Positions 1 to 8,540 of a DNA stretch of 64,000 bases are shown piece by piece. The stretch spans positions 205,657-269,656 of the forward strand of contig NZ_BDJK01000006.1 of assembly GCF_001950255.1 (NCBI RefSeq). The letters are read 5' to 3'. Positions within the stretch are counted from its first letter, which is position 1; every line of letters begins with the position of its first letter. A program made the position numbers and the translations under genes. This stretch comes from Carboxydothermus pertinax (GTDB lineage Bacteria > Bacillota > Z-2901 > Carboxydothermales > Carboxydothermaceae). Below the pieces are notes generated by a model. The model did not search any database, had not been told where the DNA came from, and worked only from the letters and a program-made list of their open reading frames with translations.

Positions 1-399
1 TTTAACGAGGAAGTACTAAAGCGTTGCCTTACTTGCGGTGCCTGTGAATACGATTGCCCTTCCGCTCGTACCGGGGTAATGTCACCCCAAGCAGTGCTTA
101 AACGGTTTGTTGGCGGTGACATCGAAGGATTAATAAATTCGCCGGAAATTTGGGAATGCGTGGAGTGTCATACCTGTCTTGAGTATTGTCCGCAAAAGTT
201 TGGTATGGAAAAGGTTTTTACCTGGTTAAAACACGAAGCCATGGCCCGGGGGGTATACCCGGATTCTCTAAAAGCTGGTTATGAATCGTTTTTAAAAACC
301 GGGAGGCTTTCTAAAATTGATGACCGGCAGCGGCAAAAACTTGGCCTTCCGCCCTTATCTTCTGAAGAACCCAAGCTTTATGTAGAAAAATTGCGCTAG
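1..399 (+). CDS. HdrC-like 4Fe-4S protein (5' end outside window)
   Basis: The reading frame is open from base 1 to the stop at 397-399, so the start lies upstream of the window. Two four-Cys ferredoxin-type motifs are visible: CLTCGACEYDCP in the first 20 codons and CVECHTCLEYCP about 40 residues later. This pair, with an otherwise helical C-terminus, is typical of heterodisulfide reductase subunit C and related electron-transfer proteins that carry electrons between flavin/Fe-S partners. The partner subunits would be upstream and cannot be seen. Family assignment is fairly secure; the physiological partner is unknown. Confidence 0.75.
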   Translation, partial: FNEEVLKRCLTCGACEYDCPSARTGVMSPQAVLKRFVGGDIEGLINSPEIWECVECHTCLEYCPQKFGMEKVFTWLKHEAMARGVYPDSLKAGYESFLKTGRLSKIDDRQRQKLGLPPLSSEEPKLYVEKLR

Positions 400-402
400 C
401 CT

Positions 403-430
403 TTGTTTTTCAATCTTTTTGGTGTATAAT
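403..430 (+). promoter_or_regulatory. sigma-A-type promoter of the toxin-antitoxin pair
   Basis: TTGTTT at 403-408 and TATAAT at 425-430 are separated by 16 bases. The antitoxin start codon follows 40 bases later behind a strong TAAGGAGG ribosome site (453-460). Modules of this kind usually repress their own promoter through the ribbon-helix-helix antitoxin, which is inference here. Confidence 0.55.
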
Positions 431-469
431 ATGAGGGACGGCATCACATTTTTAAGGAGGAAGCTTTAA

Positions 470-724
470 GTGGCATCATTAAAAAAAGTCGTGGTGGCTG
501 TGCCTTCAAATCTTTTAGAAGAAGTGGATAAAACTGCTGCCCTGGAGAAGGTGAGCCGCAGTGAAGTTGTCCGCCAAGCTTTAAGGTTATATTTAGACGA
601 AAAAAAGCGTAAAATGTTAAGAGAAGAGATGATTAAAGGCTATAAAGAAATGGCCAAAATCAACTTAAACTTAGCCTTGGAAGGGTTTTATTACGAAGAG
701 GACGGTTATATGGAGGTTAAATAA
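470..724 (+). CDS. ribbon-helix-helix (CopG/MazE-type) antitoxin
   Basis: This 84-residue protein has an N-terminal RHH pattern: a beta strand ([17 protein letters not shown]) followed by two helices with the [14 protein letters not shown] signature, which dimerises to bind DNA. The C-terminal half is charged and probably wraps the toxin. The start is GTG at 470, placed by the strong TAAGGAGG at 453-460. The stop TAA overlaps the ATG of the MazF-type toxin by one base, the usual translational coupling of a type II toxin-antitoxin pair. Bacillus EndoAI is the closest known analogue by layout. Confidence 0.85.
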   Translation: MASLKKVVVAVPSNLLEEVDKTAALEKVSRSEVVRQALRLYLDEKKRKMLREEMIKGYKEMAKINLNLALEGFYYEEDGYMEVK

Positions 725-1074
725 TGGAGATCAGGCGGGGGGATATATTTTACGCTAATTTAAGCCCCGTAGTTGGTTCGGAGCAGGGCGGTACCCGCCC
801 GGTGTTAATTTTACAAAATGACATTGGGAATTTGTATAGCCCAACCACTATTATTGCTGCTATTACCTCGCAAATTAACAAGGCTAAACTTCCTACCCAC
901 GTAGAAATTCCGGCAAAAGAATCGGGTCTGGAAAAGGATTCGGTAATCTTGCTGGAACAAATAAGAACTATTGATAAAAGCCGCCTGAAAGAAAAAGTGT
1001 CATCTTTAAACAAAGAGTTGATGCGTAAAGTAAACCAAGCGCTGGAAATAAGCCTCGGACTGGTAGAAATTTAA
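724..1074 (+). CDS. mazF: MazF/EndoA-type mRNA interferase toxin
   Basis: This 116-residue protein is full length for the PemK/MazF family of sequence-specific, ribosome-independent endoribonucleases. The N-terminal [20 protein letters not shown], the following TRPV with Arg25, and Thr48 in AAITSQ match the catalytic Arg/Thr of Bacillus MazF. The conserved [13 protein letters not shown] follows. It is directly coupled to the upstream RHH antitoxin. In Bacillus relatives this pair sits on the chromosome and acts in stress responses and growth arrest. No frame damage is seen, so the toxin is probably active. Confidence 0.92.
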   Translation: MEIRRGDIFYANLSPVVGSEQGGTRPVLILQNDIGNLYSPTTIIAAITSQINKAKLPTHVEIPAKESGLEKDSVILLEQIRTIDKSRLKEKVSSLNKELMRKVNQALEISLGLVEI

Positions 1075-1111
1075 CCAAGACACCGGGGCTTTGCTATTTT
1101 GGAGGTATTTT

Positions 1112-1777
1112 ATGTATATTGGAATACCGGTTTGGCCCGAGGACGGAATCTACAAAATTCGCCAAACCTACATTCAAAAAATAGTTAAGGCTGGAGCCGA
1201 GCCTTTTTTTATCCTTCCGGAGCAGGATTTAACAAAAGTATTTAATGTAATATCGGGGATTTTAATTCCCGGGGGAGGTGACATTGACCCGGGACTTTTT
1301 GGAGAAGAACCACGTCCAGGTATTAGAAACTATATTTGCCAGAAAGACCAATTTGAAATAAAGCTTATCAAAAAGGCCATATTTTTTTCTTTACCGGTTC
1401 TGGGGATTTGCCGGGGAATGCAGTTAATAGGGGTTGCTTTTGGGGCAGACATGTACCAGGATTTGTTTTCTGAAAAAGCCGGGGTTTTTGCCCATGAGCA
1501 GAAAGCTCCAGCCCATGAGACTACCCATTTCGTTACGTTAAATTCGGAAGGAATCTTAGGGCATATTTTTGCTGTTCCTAAACTAAAAGTCAACAGTTTT
1601 CACCATCAGGCTTTAAAAAATCCCGGCCCGGTACTTAAAGTAGAAGCGGTAGCTTTAGATGGTGTTATCGAAGCGGTAAGCGGACCCAAAATTCTCGGGG
1701 TGCAGTGGCATCCGGAACTTTTGGATGGGCACGAAGGAATCTTTACTTGGCTTATCGCTGAAGGAAGGAGGGTTTAA
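1112..1777 (+). CDS. class I glutamine amidotransferase-like peptidase C26 (gamma-Glu hydrolase family)
   Basis: The motifs of the PuuD/peptidase C26 family are present: ILIPGGGDIDP, the nucleophile elbow GICRGMQ with Cys100, and the histidine in GVQWHPELLDG. Family members hydrolyse gamma-glutamyl amide bonds, for example gamma-glutamyl-GABA. I start at ATG 1112 because GGAGG at 1101-1105 fits it; an upstream TTG has no ribosome site. The gene ends immediately before the ATG of the amidohydrolase, implying a two-gene unit and perhaps joint peptide or amide catabolism. The substrate is not predictable from sequence. Confidence 0.85.
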   Translation: MYIGIPVWPEDGIYKIRQTYIQKIVKAGAEPFFILPEQDLTKVFNVISGILIPGGGDIDPGLFGEEPRPGIRNYICQKDQFEIKLIKKAIFFSLPVLGICRGMQLIGVAFGADMYQDLFSEKAGVFAHEQKAPAHETTHFVTLNSEGILGHIFAVPKLKVNSFHHQALKNPGPVLKVEAVALDGVIEAVSGPKILGVQWHPELLDGHEGIFTWLIAEGRRV

Positions 1778-2908
1778 ATGAAGCTTTTGCAAAATGGGGT
1801 AATTATCACTGCGACGGGAGAGAAAATAGAAGGTGATATTTTAATTGATGAGGAAGGGAAGATAGCTACAATTGGGGTTGGGGGCTTTAATGGAAAAAGG
1901 GAAGTAATTGACCTTCAAGGGCAGTACGTTTATCCTGGATTAATTGATGCCCATACCCATATTGGCCTTATGGAAGAAGGAATTGCTTTTGAAGGGGAAG
2001 ATATCAACGAGTATTATGACCCGGTTACCCCCCACGCCCGGGCCCTGGATGGTATTTATCCTTTTGATGTAGCTTTTACAGAAGCTTATCGAGAGGGGGT
2101 ATTGGCGGTCGGGGTTTTACCGGGAAGCAGTAACCCTATAGGAGGGACAGGCTATGCCCTTTCTACCTGGGGCAAGACCGTGGACCAGATGGCTTTCGGC
2201 CCTTGTGGGGTGAAGATTGCCTTTGGGGAAAATCCCAAGAAAAATTATGCCTACCAAAAAAGGGTTCCCGCTACCCGCATGGGGACGGCGATGTTGATTA
2301 GAGAAAATCTCCTCTATGCTAAGGAATATCTTTTAAAGAAAGAAAAAGGGGATAAGGTAGAGCTTGATTTAAAAAAAGAAGCTCTACTTCCTGTACTGAA
2401 ACGTCAGATTCCCCTTAGAGCCCATGCCCACCGGGCCGACGATATTATGACTGCGGTTCGCATTGCCCGGGAACTTGAGGTGGATTTAGTAATCGAACAT
2501 TGTACTGAGGGACACCTAATTATCGAAGAATTAAAAGAAGCGGGAGTACCGCTGGTGGTAGGACCTACCCTTACCGGTCGCTCTAAATACGAATTAAAAG
2601 AACTTGGTTGGGAAACTCCCCTAAAGCTTTTTGAAGCGGGCCTAAAAATAGCTATTATGACTGACCATCCAGTAGTCCCCCTAAAATATTTGCGCCTTTT
2701 AGGTTTTCTTTTACAAAATTATGGTTTAAAAGAAAAAGAGATTTTACCTTTATTTACGAAAAATCCGGCGGAAATATTAAAGATTAATACCTTTGTTGGC
2801 GATATAAAAAAAGGTTTATGGGCTAATTTACTAGTAACTGAAAGACCGTTGTTTTCTCTGGGTAAAATATCTATGGTGTTTATTAAAGGGGAGAAAATCG
2901 TCGGATAA
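1778..2908 (+). CDS. imidazolonepropionase-like metal-dependent amidohydrolase
   Basis: This 376-residue amidohydrolase begins with a small beta sandwich and the metal motif DAHTHIG near residue 60. Later metal ligands are in RAHAHRADDI, IEHCTEGH and MTDHP, and the C-terminal sandwich strand is KKGLWANLLVTE. These are hallmarks of the cyclic amidohydrolase superfamily, which hydrolyses C-N bonds in rings or acyl-amino acids. It starts one base after the stop of the C26 peptidase gene, so the two are almost certainly co-translated. The exact substrate is unknown. Confidence 0.85.
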   Translation: MKLLQNGVIITATGEKIEGDILIDEEGKIATIGVGGFNGKREVIDLQGQYVYPGLIDAHTHIGLMEEGIAFEGEDINEYYDPVTPHARALDGIYPFDVAFTEAYREGVLAVGVLPGSSNPIGGTGYALSTWGKTVDQMAFGPCGVKIAFGENPKKNYAYQKRVPATRMGTAMLIRENLLYAKEYLLKKEKGDKVELDLKKEALLPVLKRQIPLRAHAHRADDIMTAVRIARELEVDLVIEHCTEGHLIIEELKEAGVPLVVGPTLTGRSKYELKELGWETPLKLFEAGLKIAIMTDHPVVPLKYLRLLGFLLQNYGLKEKEILPLFTKNPAEILKINTFVGDIKKGLWANLLVTERPLFSLGKISMVFIKGEKIVG

Positions 2909-3016
2909 GGTAGAAAAGGCGCGATAAAATTTTTTTAAAAATAAAAGGATTTTTTTTCTCTCTGGCGAAATATTGAATTGAGTGGAAGGAAATGGGGATG
3001 ATGGGGGGGGAGTCCC

Positions 3017-3409
3017 ATGGAAATTATGCAGGTTTTGGTTGCTGATGACCAACCTGGTATCAGGATGCTGTTAAGGATTATTTTAGAACAAATGGGATTT
3101 GGGGTGATTGAAGCCAAAAACGGTCAGGAAGCTATAGAAAAAGCTCTAAATCTTAAACCTGGGTTAATAATTATGGATATGCGGATGCCTTATAAAAGCG
3201 GTGATGAAGCTATAAAAGAAATTCATCCTCTCCTTCCTACTACCGATTTCATTGTAATGACTGCCTATACTGCGCCGGAAGTGTTAGAGAGGATAGACCG
3301 GGAAAAAGTTTTTGAGGTTATAGCTAAACCTTTTGACATTGAAGATTTTAAATCGGTATTAGAAAAATATCTTAAAGAAAAATTTCCATGGAAATATGCC
3401 TACGTATAG
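3017..3409 (+). CDS. stand-alone response-regulator receiver (Spo0F-like)
   Basis: A single CheY-like receiver of 130 residues with no output domain. The phosphorylation site is Asp54 (IIMDMRMP), the acidic pocket Asp10/Asp11, the switch Thr82 (VMTAYTA) and the conserved Lys104 (AKPFD). Length and lack of a DNA-binding domain fit Spo0F, the phosphorelay intermediate of sporulating Firmicutes, though a CheY-like role cannot be excluded. Start ATG 3017 sits behind a G-rich ribosome site (3003-3011). No kinase is next to it, as is usual for Spo0F. Confidence 0.8.
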   Translation: MEIMQVLVADDQPGIRMLLRIILEQMGFGVIEAKNGQEAIEKALNLKPGLIIMDMRMPYKSGDEAIKEIHPLLPTTDFIVMTAYTAPEVLERIDREKVFEVIAKPFDIEDFKSVLEKYLKEKFPWKYAYV

Positions 3410-3457
3410 ATTTTTACTAACGCTTTAGGTAAAATGAAAATTAAGGGGGAGTGGTAA

Positions 3458-3643
3458 GTGGGTGACATTAAATGTTCCAACTGTGAGCTTTGCGGTCGAG
3501 AAGTGCCGGCGGATTTAATGTGTACTTTGGTTTTAAACGATGAAAACAAAGTAGAGAAAGCCTGTTGGTGTATTTGCCCCGAGTGCCGGGAAAAATTTGA
3601 AAAAAATATTGCGGAGGTTTATAAGGCATTGATTAGTAAATAA
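3458..3643 (+). CDS. small Cys-rich, probably zinc-binding protein
   Basis: This 61-residue protein has nine cysteines grouped as CSNCELCG, an isolated Cys, then CWCICPEC, ending in a charged helix. The paired CxxC motifs indicate a zinc-ribbon or treble-clef fold. The GTG start at 3458 follows TAAGGGGGAG. It is a single transcription unit ending in a strong terminator (3646-3672). I do not recognise a named family and no function can be assigned. Confidence 0.7.
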   Translation: MGDIKCSNCELCGREVPADLMCTLVLNDENKVEKACWCICPECREKFEKNIAEVYKALISK

Positions 3644-3645
3644 AC

Positions 3646-3672
3646 AAACCGGGTTTAGTTCCCGGTTTTTTT
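3646..3672 (+). terminator. rho-independent terminator
   Basis: AAACCGGG (3646-3653) pairs with CCCGGTTT (3661-3668), and the T-run continues to 3672. It separates the Cys-rich gene from the tsa cluster. Confidence 0.85.
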
Positions 3673-3743
3673 GTTGTTTGGTTGATTTACCAAAATATAA
3701 AAGCTATAATGTTTTTGAATTATTACAAAAGGGATGGGATTTA

Positions 3744-4205
3744 ATGTTTTATGTTTTAAGTGATTCACCGGAAAAAACTAAAGAATTAGGAAAATTTTTG
3801 GGTCAAAATTTACTTCCCGGTAGTATTGTAATATTAGCCGGAAACTTAGGTGCAGGAAAAACTCTCTTGGTATCGGGAATTATTGCCGGGCTTGGGGTTA
3901 AACGGGCAGTAAAAAGTCCTACCTTTAATCTTGTTCATACCTATCCGGCAGAAAAATTTAATATCAACCATTTTGATTTATACCGCCTAACCGCCGCGGA
4001 GTTTTTTGAACTAGGAATGGATGAGTATTTTACCGATAGGGATATTAATCTTTTAGAATGGGGAGAAAAAATTGAACCGGAATTAGAAAACGATTATCTT
4101 AAAATTACCCTGGAAAATATAGCTGATGAGGTACGGGGAATAAAAATTGAGGCTTATGGCGAAAGATTTAATGATTTATTGGAGGCGCTAAAAAGATGGA
4201 GTTAG
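3744..4205 (+). CDS. tsaE: tRNA threonylcarbamoyladenosine biosynthesis ATPase TsaE
   Basis: TsaE is the ATPase partner of TsaB/TsaD in making t6A at position 37 of ANN-decoding tRNAs. The Walker A motif GNLGAGKT lies at residues 33-40, followed by SPTFNLVHTY and the HFDLYRL and EWGE motifs typical of the family. I start at ATG 3744, giving 153 residues, the family norm. The frame also opens at 3678, but those extra codons begin right at the terminator and look non-coding. The 3' end overlaps tsaB by 10 bases. Confidence 0.93.
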   Translation: MFYVLSDSPEKTKELGKFLGQNLLPGSIVILAGNLGAGKTLLVSGIIAGLGVKRAVKSPTFNLVHTYPAEKFNINHFDLYRLTAAEFFELGMDEYFTDRDINLLEWGEKIEPELENDYLKITLENIADEVRGIKIEAYGERFNDLLEALKRWS

Positions 4206-4849
4206 CGGTTATAGCTGTGACCCGCAGTATTTCTCTTGCTTTACGCCACAAGGACGAGATTATTTTCGAAATAAATGACCGCTTAAAAGAACCTCATGCG
4301 GCAGGTTTAATGCCCTTGATTGATTTTGCTTTAAGAAGGGTTAAGGGAAAACCTGCGGATCTACAGGCGGTTTATACCGTTTTCGGGCCAGGGTCTTTTA
4401 CTAGCTTAAGAATAAATCTTGCTACCTGTCTTGGATTGGCTAAAGCTCTTGGTATTCCCGTTTATGCTACCGATACTTTAAGCCTGATTGCTGCTAACGT
4501 TGGAGCCTACCGGGGAGAAGTAATGGTTTTAATGGAGGTTAATCGCGAAGAGTTATATTATGGTCGTTTTTTAAATGCTCCCAAGCCTGTACCCTTAGAA
4601 ATGCTTTCAGTTTTAACCTTAGAAGAGGTAAAAGCAAAGCTTGGCACCTTTTCTGGAATTTTAATAGGGGATGGAGCAAACAAACTGGGAAAAATTCCTG
4701 AAAATATAACATTTTTAAAAAATGCTGGCGAACCGCTGGCCCGTAATTTGTTTGCTTTAGATTTAAAGCCTGTTGACTTTTTAAACCTGAAACCTATTTA
4801 TTTAAGAAAATCCCAGGCTGAAATAATGCGGGAGATAAGGGGAGAATAA
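4196..4849 (+). CDS. tsaB: t6A biosynthesis protein TsaB
   Basis: An ASKHA-fold paralogue of TsaD that lacks its catalytic metal site and serves as the dimer scaffold of the t6A complex. The motif GPGSFTSLRINLATCLGLAK near residue 60 is diagnostic of TsaB/YeaZ. Length (217 residues) is normal. It overlaps tsaE upstream and is separated from rimI by three bases, preserving the common Firmicute order tsaE-tsaB-rimI-tsaD. Confidence 0.93.
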   Translation: MELAVIAVTRSISLALRHKDEIIFEINDRLKEPHAAGLMPLIDFALRRVKGKPADLQAVYTVFGPGSFTSLRINLATCLGLAKALGIPVYATDTLSLIAANVGAYRGEVMVLMEVNREELYYGRFLNAPKPVPLEMLSVLTLEEVKAKLGTFSGILIGDGANKLGKIPENITFLKNAGEPLARNLFALDLKPVDFLNLKPIYLRKSQAEIMREIRGE

Positions 4850-4852
4850 AAA

Positions 4853-5302
4853 TTGGAGTTAAAGCCGATGAAGATTAAAGATCTCCCTCAGGTCCTGGAA
4901 ATTGAGAAACTATCTTATTCCAATCCCTGGACAAAAGAAAGTTTTTTATATGAAATTACCGAAAATCCTTTAGCTACTTATTTGGTAGCAGTAGAGGGGG
5001 AAAAGGTTATAGGATACGGTGGTATTTGGGTGGTATTAGATGAAGCCCATATTACCACTTTAGCGGTACACCCCTTATACCGAAGAAACGGAGTAGGGGC
5101 TAGTTTATTAAACGCTTTATTGGAGGTTGCTCGAAATAAAAAGGTCCGTAATATCATCTTAGAAGTGCGGGTATCAAACCTGCCTGCCCAGCATTTATAT
5201 CAGAAAACCGGTTTTAAGCCAATAGGCCTTCGAAAGAAATATTATACCCGCCCCGAGGAAGATGCAATAGTTATGAGCATTGAATTAAAGGAGGAAATTT
5301 AA
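4853..5302 (+). CDS. rimI: ribosomal-protein-S18-alanine N-acetyltransferase RimI
   Basis: A GNAT acetyltransferase of about 149 residues. The acetyl-CoA loop is RRNGVGASLLNALL, and the N-terminal MKIKDLPQVLEIEKLSYSNP and C-terminal TGFKPIGLRKKYY stretches match RimI. RimI acetylates the N-terminus of ribosomal protein S18 and probably other proteins. TTG at 4853 has GGGGAG upstream; an internal ATG at 4868 is an equally plausible start. The stop is directly followed by the TTG start of tsaD. Confidence 0.9.
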   Translation: MELKPMKIKDLPQVLEIEKLSYSNPWTKESFLYEITENPLATYLVAVEGEKVIGYGGIWVVLDEAHITTLAVHPLYRRNGVGASLLNALLEVARNKKVRNIILEVRVSNLPAQHLYQKTGFKPIGLRKKYYTRPEEDAIVMSIELKEEI

Positions 5303-6304
5303 TTGGGTAAGGTTATTTTGGGCATAGAAACGTCCTGCGATGAGACGGCAGTAGCTTTGGTAGAAGACGGGAAACATGTTCTAAAATCACTAATTTCTTC
5401 CCAAATTGACCTGCACCGTAAGTTTGGTGGTGTGGTGCCGGAAATAGCCTCGCGTAAGCACTTAGAAGTTATCTTTCCCCTTTTGGAGGAGCTGTTTTCG
5501 GATTTTCCCAAAGAAAAAATAGCGGCAGTGGCGGTTACTTATGGCCCGGGCCTGGTAGGAGCTCTTCTGGTAGGCCTTTCGGTGGCTAAAAGCCTAAGCT
5601 ATGCCCTTAATATCCCTTTAATTGGGGTTAACCACATGGAAGGGCATATCTTTGCTAACTTTTTAGAGGACCCAAATCCAGTTTTCCCGGCATTGGTCCT
5701 GGTGGTTTCAGGCGGGCATACCGATTTAATTTTCATGCGCGGTTTTGGTGATTATGAGCTTTTAGGGGAAACTATTGACGATGCAGCCGGTGAATGCTTT
5801 GATAAAGTAGGCCGGGTATTAAATCTACCCTATCCTGCGGGGCCAATTATTGACCGGTTAAGTAGCAAAGGAAAACCTCTCTATAAGTTTCCAGTAGCTC
5901 GCTTAAAAGAAGGAAGCTATAACTTTAGCTTTAGCGGGCTAAAAACGGCAGTACGAATTTTTTGCGAAAAAAATCCCCAAGCCCGGGCCGAAGACATTGC
6001 TGCATCTTTTCAAGAAGCTTTAGTAAAAGCTTTAGTTGAAAAAACCGTGAAAGCCCTAAAAAACTATCAACCGGCTAAGATTTACTTAGCCGGCGGAGTT
6101 GCAGCCAATTCAAAGTTAAGAGAAGAGTTTTTAAATCTTGGGAAAGCTTTTAAAGTTCCGGTTCATTTTCCTTCCCTTCAGTACTGTACCGATAATGCAG
6201 CTATGATTGCCGCAGCGGGTTACCACCGCTATCTTTTAGGTAAATACGCACCGCTTAATTTAAATGCCTATCCTTCGCTGATGCTCGGAGAAGAAAAGTA
6301 TTAA
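5303..6304 (+). CDS. tsaD: t6A transferase TsaD
   Basis: TsaD transfers the threonylcarbamoyl group to A37 of tRNA. It is an ASKHA fold with the iron ligands His111 and His115 (HMEGH), the N-terminal GIETSCDET phosphate loop and the C-terminal CTDNAAM motif. Length 333 residues is standard. The TTG start at 5303 is fixed by the AAAGGAGG ribosome site at 5287-5294. It is last in the tsaE-tsaB-rimI-tsaD operon. No hairpin terminator follows; instead an 80-base stretch rich in DnaA-box-like sequences lies between it and a convergent gene. Confidence 0.95.
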   Translation: MGKVILGIETSCDETAVALVEDGKHVLKSLISSQIDLHRKFGGVVPEIASRKHLEVIFPLLEELFSDFPKEKIAAVAVTYGPGLVGALLVGLSVAKSLSYALNIPLIGVNHMEGHIFANFLEDPNPVFPALVLVVSGGHTDLIFMRGFGDYELLGETIDDAAGECFDKVGRVLNLPYPAGPIIDRLSSKGKPLYKFPVARLKEGSYNFSFSGLKTAVRIFCEKNPQARAEDIAASFQEALVKALVEKTVKALKNYQPAKIYLAGGVAANSKLREEFLNLGKAFKVPVHFPSLQYCTDNAAMIAAAGYHRYLLGKYAPLNLNAYPSLMLGEEKY

Positions 6305-6307
6305 TCC

Positions 6308-6382
6308 TGTGGAAAACTACTTGTGGATAATGTGGATAACTTTGTTGATAACTTGGTATTAAAGGGTTTTAGCTGTTGATAA
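6308..6382 (-). promoter_or_regulatory. cluster of DnaA-box-like 9-mers
   Basis: Five co-oriented 9-mers fill this convergent gap: TGTGGAAAA (6308), TGTGGATAA (6322), TGTGGATAA (6331), TGTTGATAA (6343) and TGTTGATAA (6374). TGTGGATAA is the reverse complement of the perfect DnaA box TTATCCACA, so two are perfect and the others differ at one position. No dnaA or dnaN is adjacent, so this may be a titration or regulatory site rather than the origin. Function is inferred. Confidence 0.55.
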
Positions 6383-6385
6383 CTT

Positions 6386-7060
6386 TTAAAAATTTGTCAA
6401 AGTGTTACGATATTTATCCATCAGGTGTCGCATTAACTCGGCATTGGACGGGGGAGTGTAGGTTATGGCGTTAGCTCCCGCTTCAATCGTTTTTAAAATT
6501 GAATCACTGGTTGGGCCACCGGTAGCAATTATAGGAATTTGCGGGTAGTTTTTTCTAATTTGTCGAACCAATTCCGGAGTTTTTGCTCCCGCCGAAACAT
6601 TTAAGATATCAGCACCGTTAGCTAAACGGGCTTCAATATTTTCTTCCGGTGAGATTACGGTTATGATTATTGGAATACTTACCGTTTGACGTACCATTTT
6701 TAAAGAGTGGTTGTCGATTGGACTATTTAAGACAACGCCCAGGGCGCCCTGAAATTCGGCGTCTAAGGCCAGGTTTATAACCCGCCGTCCCCGGGTGGTC
6801 CCGCCGCCAACTCCAATAAAAACTGGCTGATCGGCAGCGCTAATAATAGCGTGGGTAATAATGGGTTGAGCAGTAAAAGGGTAAACGGCCATGATAGCGT
6901 CAGCGTTGTTATTCCTGATTAATACAAGGTCAGTGGTAAAAATTATTGATTGAATATGCTTGCCTAAGATATCAATACCGGAAGCTTCTTTAATTACTTC
7001 CGGCATTTTTATTATATTGCCCCTTAAAACGGAAGTAACTGCAGGAATAATTCTCTCCAA
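6386..7060 (-). CDS. TIM-barrel protein of unknown function
   Basis: A 224-residue protein with a (beta/alpha)8 pattern: ADAIMAVYPF, PVFIGVGGGTTRG, GALGVVLNSP, ADILNVSAGAKT, IPIIATGGPTSDSILKTIEA and a terminal AITYTPP. The C-terminal phosphate-binding style (ATGGPT, then GANAITYTP) recalls indole-glycerol-phosphate synthase or ThiG-like barrels, but no catalytic signature of a named enzyme is visible. TTG at 7060 is supported by an AGGAG eight bases upstream on the minus strand. It is a single gene convergent with tsaD and divergent from the radical SAM gene. Confidence 0.75.
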   Translation of the reverse strand: MERIIPAVTSVLRGNIIKMPEVIKEASGIDILGKHIQSIIFTTDLVLIRNNNADAIMAVYPFTAQPIITHAIISAADQPVFIGVGGGTTRGRRVINLALDAEFQGALGVVLNSPIDNHSLKMVRQTVSIPIIITVISPEENIEARLANGADILNVSAGAKTPELVRQIRKNYPQIPIIATGGPTSDSILKTIEAGANAITYTPPSNAELMRHLMDKYRNTLTNF

Positions 7061-7156
7061 GGCAATCGCTCCTAATATTAAAATTTTATTATTTTTAGTT
7101 TTACAAGTTTATTATATCTTTAAAGAAAAATCTGTAAAGAAGAATGGAGGAAGTCT

Positions 7157-8455
7157 GTGGAAAAATATTTGGCCGAGGCGGTAAAAAGTAATGTGCTTCC
7201 AATTACTTCCCGCTGCAATGTCCGGTGCTGTTTTTGTAGCCATAAGGGAAACCCGGCTAAAGTTTTAAACGTTTCTTTACCCCATGTACCACTTAAAAAA
7301 ATAGCCCAATTTCTACCCTTTTTGGATCCCGAAAAGAAGATTATCATAGGGGAATCGGCTACCATTATAAACGAAGGTGAGCCGCTTTTACATCCCGAAT
7401 TTAAAGAGATAATTTTAGCCATTAGAAAACTTTATCCCAGGACTCCTCTGTCAATTACCACCAATGGCCTTCTTTTAACCCGGGAGATGATAGAATTTTT
7501 GGCTTCCCTGGGAGAAGTGGAGCTGGTGGTTTCGGTAAATGCTCTAACCCCTTCTAAGAGAAAATTAATTTTTGGTTTTGCCTCGGAAATCTATAGTAAC
7601 CTTGAATACCTTTCCCGAAAAATTCCCTTTACTGCAAGCTTTGTTTTTATGCCTCATGTTGTTGGGTATGGGGAATATGCTGACAGTATAAAAAAGCTTC
7701 TTAATTTAGGGGTTGAGGCGGTAAGGGTATTTTTGCCTGGTTATACTGCAAAGAATCAAAAACTCATCAAAGCTCCCCAAAATCTAAATACTCTTGCCGA
7801 AAAGCTTTTTTATGAATTTTTAGAAGAAAATACGCCGATAATTATTGAGCCGACACGTTTAAAAGATTTTAAGGCCGAAGTTTTGGGGATAATCCCCCGG
7901 GGTTTGGCATCGTTTCTAAAGAAAAAAGATATTGTTTTAAAAGTCAATGGTAAATCCCCTTTTAGCCGGATAGAAGCCTATAAACTTTTAAATACTCCCG
8001 GAGATAAGAAAGTAGAAATTCTGCGGCAAGGGAAAATTATAACTTTTAATTTTTCTAAAAAGACCGGGCAAAGGGCAGGAGTGGTTTTTTACCGGGATAT
8101 TGAAGAGGAAACCCTTAGGCAAATAATAAAAAAAATTGAAACACAAAACGCAAAATCACCTTTAATTTTAACTTCAGCTTTAGCTGTGCTGCTAATCAAA
8201 AAAGGACTTAGAAAGCTTGGAAAGAGATATCCGGTTTTACCGGTAAAAAGTCGTTTTTTTGGGGGTAACATTAAGTCGGCCGGATTACTAACGGTAGACG
8301 ATTATATTTGTGCTGTAAAAAAGGCGGTGACACTTTTAAAACCGGATTATCTTTTATTGCCGAGCATTTCTTTTGACCACCGAGGACGGGATTTAACCGG
8401 TAAAAGTTATCTGGAGATTGAAGAGCTTTTTAATATTAGGACGGAAATTTTGTGA
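7157..8455 (+). CDS. radical SAM protein with PDZ and DUF512-like domains
   Basis: The CxxxCxxC iron-sulfur motif of radical SAM enzymes is at residues 20-27 (CNVRCCFC), followed by [11 protein letters not shown] and the STITTNGL-type strand. A PDZ-like stretch ([20 protein letters not shown]) lies around residue 260. The C-terminal region [19 protein letters not shown] with LLLPS resembles DUF512. Such proteins often occur near ribosome-assembly GTPases, but here the gene leads a unit with phenylacetate-CoA ligase and an ACT protein. GTG 7157 has TGGAGG at 7145-7150. The substrate is unknown. Confidence 0.75.
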   Translation: MEKYLAEAVKSNVLPITSRCNVRCCFCSHKGNPAKVLNVSLPHVPLKKIAQFLPFLDPEKKIIIGESATIINEGEPLLHPEFKEIILAIRKLYPRTPLSITTNGLLLTREMIEFLASLGEVELVVSVNALTPSKRKLIFGFASEIYSNLEYLSRKIPFTASFVFMPHVVGYGEYADSIKKLLNLGVEAVRVFLPGYTAKNQKLIKAPQNLNTLAEKLFYEFLEENTPIIIEPTRLKDFKAEVLGIIPRGLASFLKKKDIVLKVNGKSPFSRIEAYKLLNTPGDKKVEILRQGKIITFNFSKKTGQRAGVVFYRDIEEETLRQIIKKIETQNAKSPLILTSALAVLLIKKGLRKLGKRYPVLPVKSRFFGGNIKSAGLLTVDDYICAVKKAVTLLKPDYLLLPSISFDHRGRDLTGKSYLEIEELFNIRTEIL

Positions 8456-8540
8456 AAAAGTTTTAAAGGAAAAGGAAATATCTTTATTTTGTCGAATATA
8501 TAAAAAAATTTTAACAATTTTCAGGGGGGATAAAGAGCTA

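Noticed and set aside
6308..6382. Chromosomal origin oriC
   Set aside because: No dnaA/dnaN/rpmH neighbours and no obvious AT-rich unwinding region; only DnaA-box clustering is supported.
8418..8540. Extended N-terminus of the phenylacetate-CoA ligase
   Set aside because: These codons overlap the upstream gene and exceed the family length; ATG 8541 has its own ribosome site.
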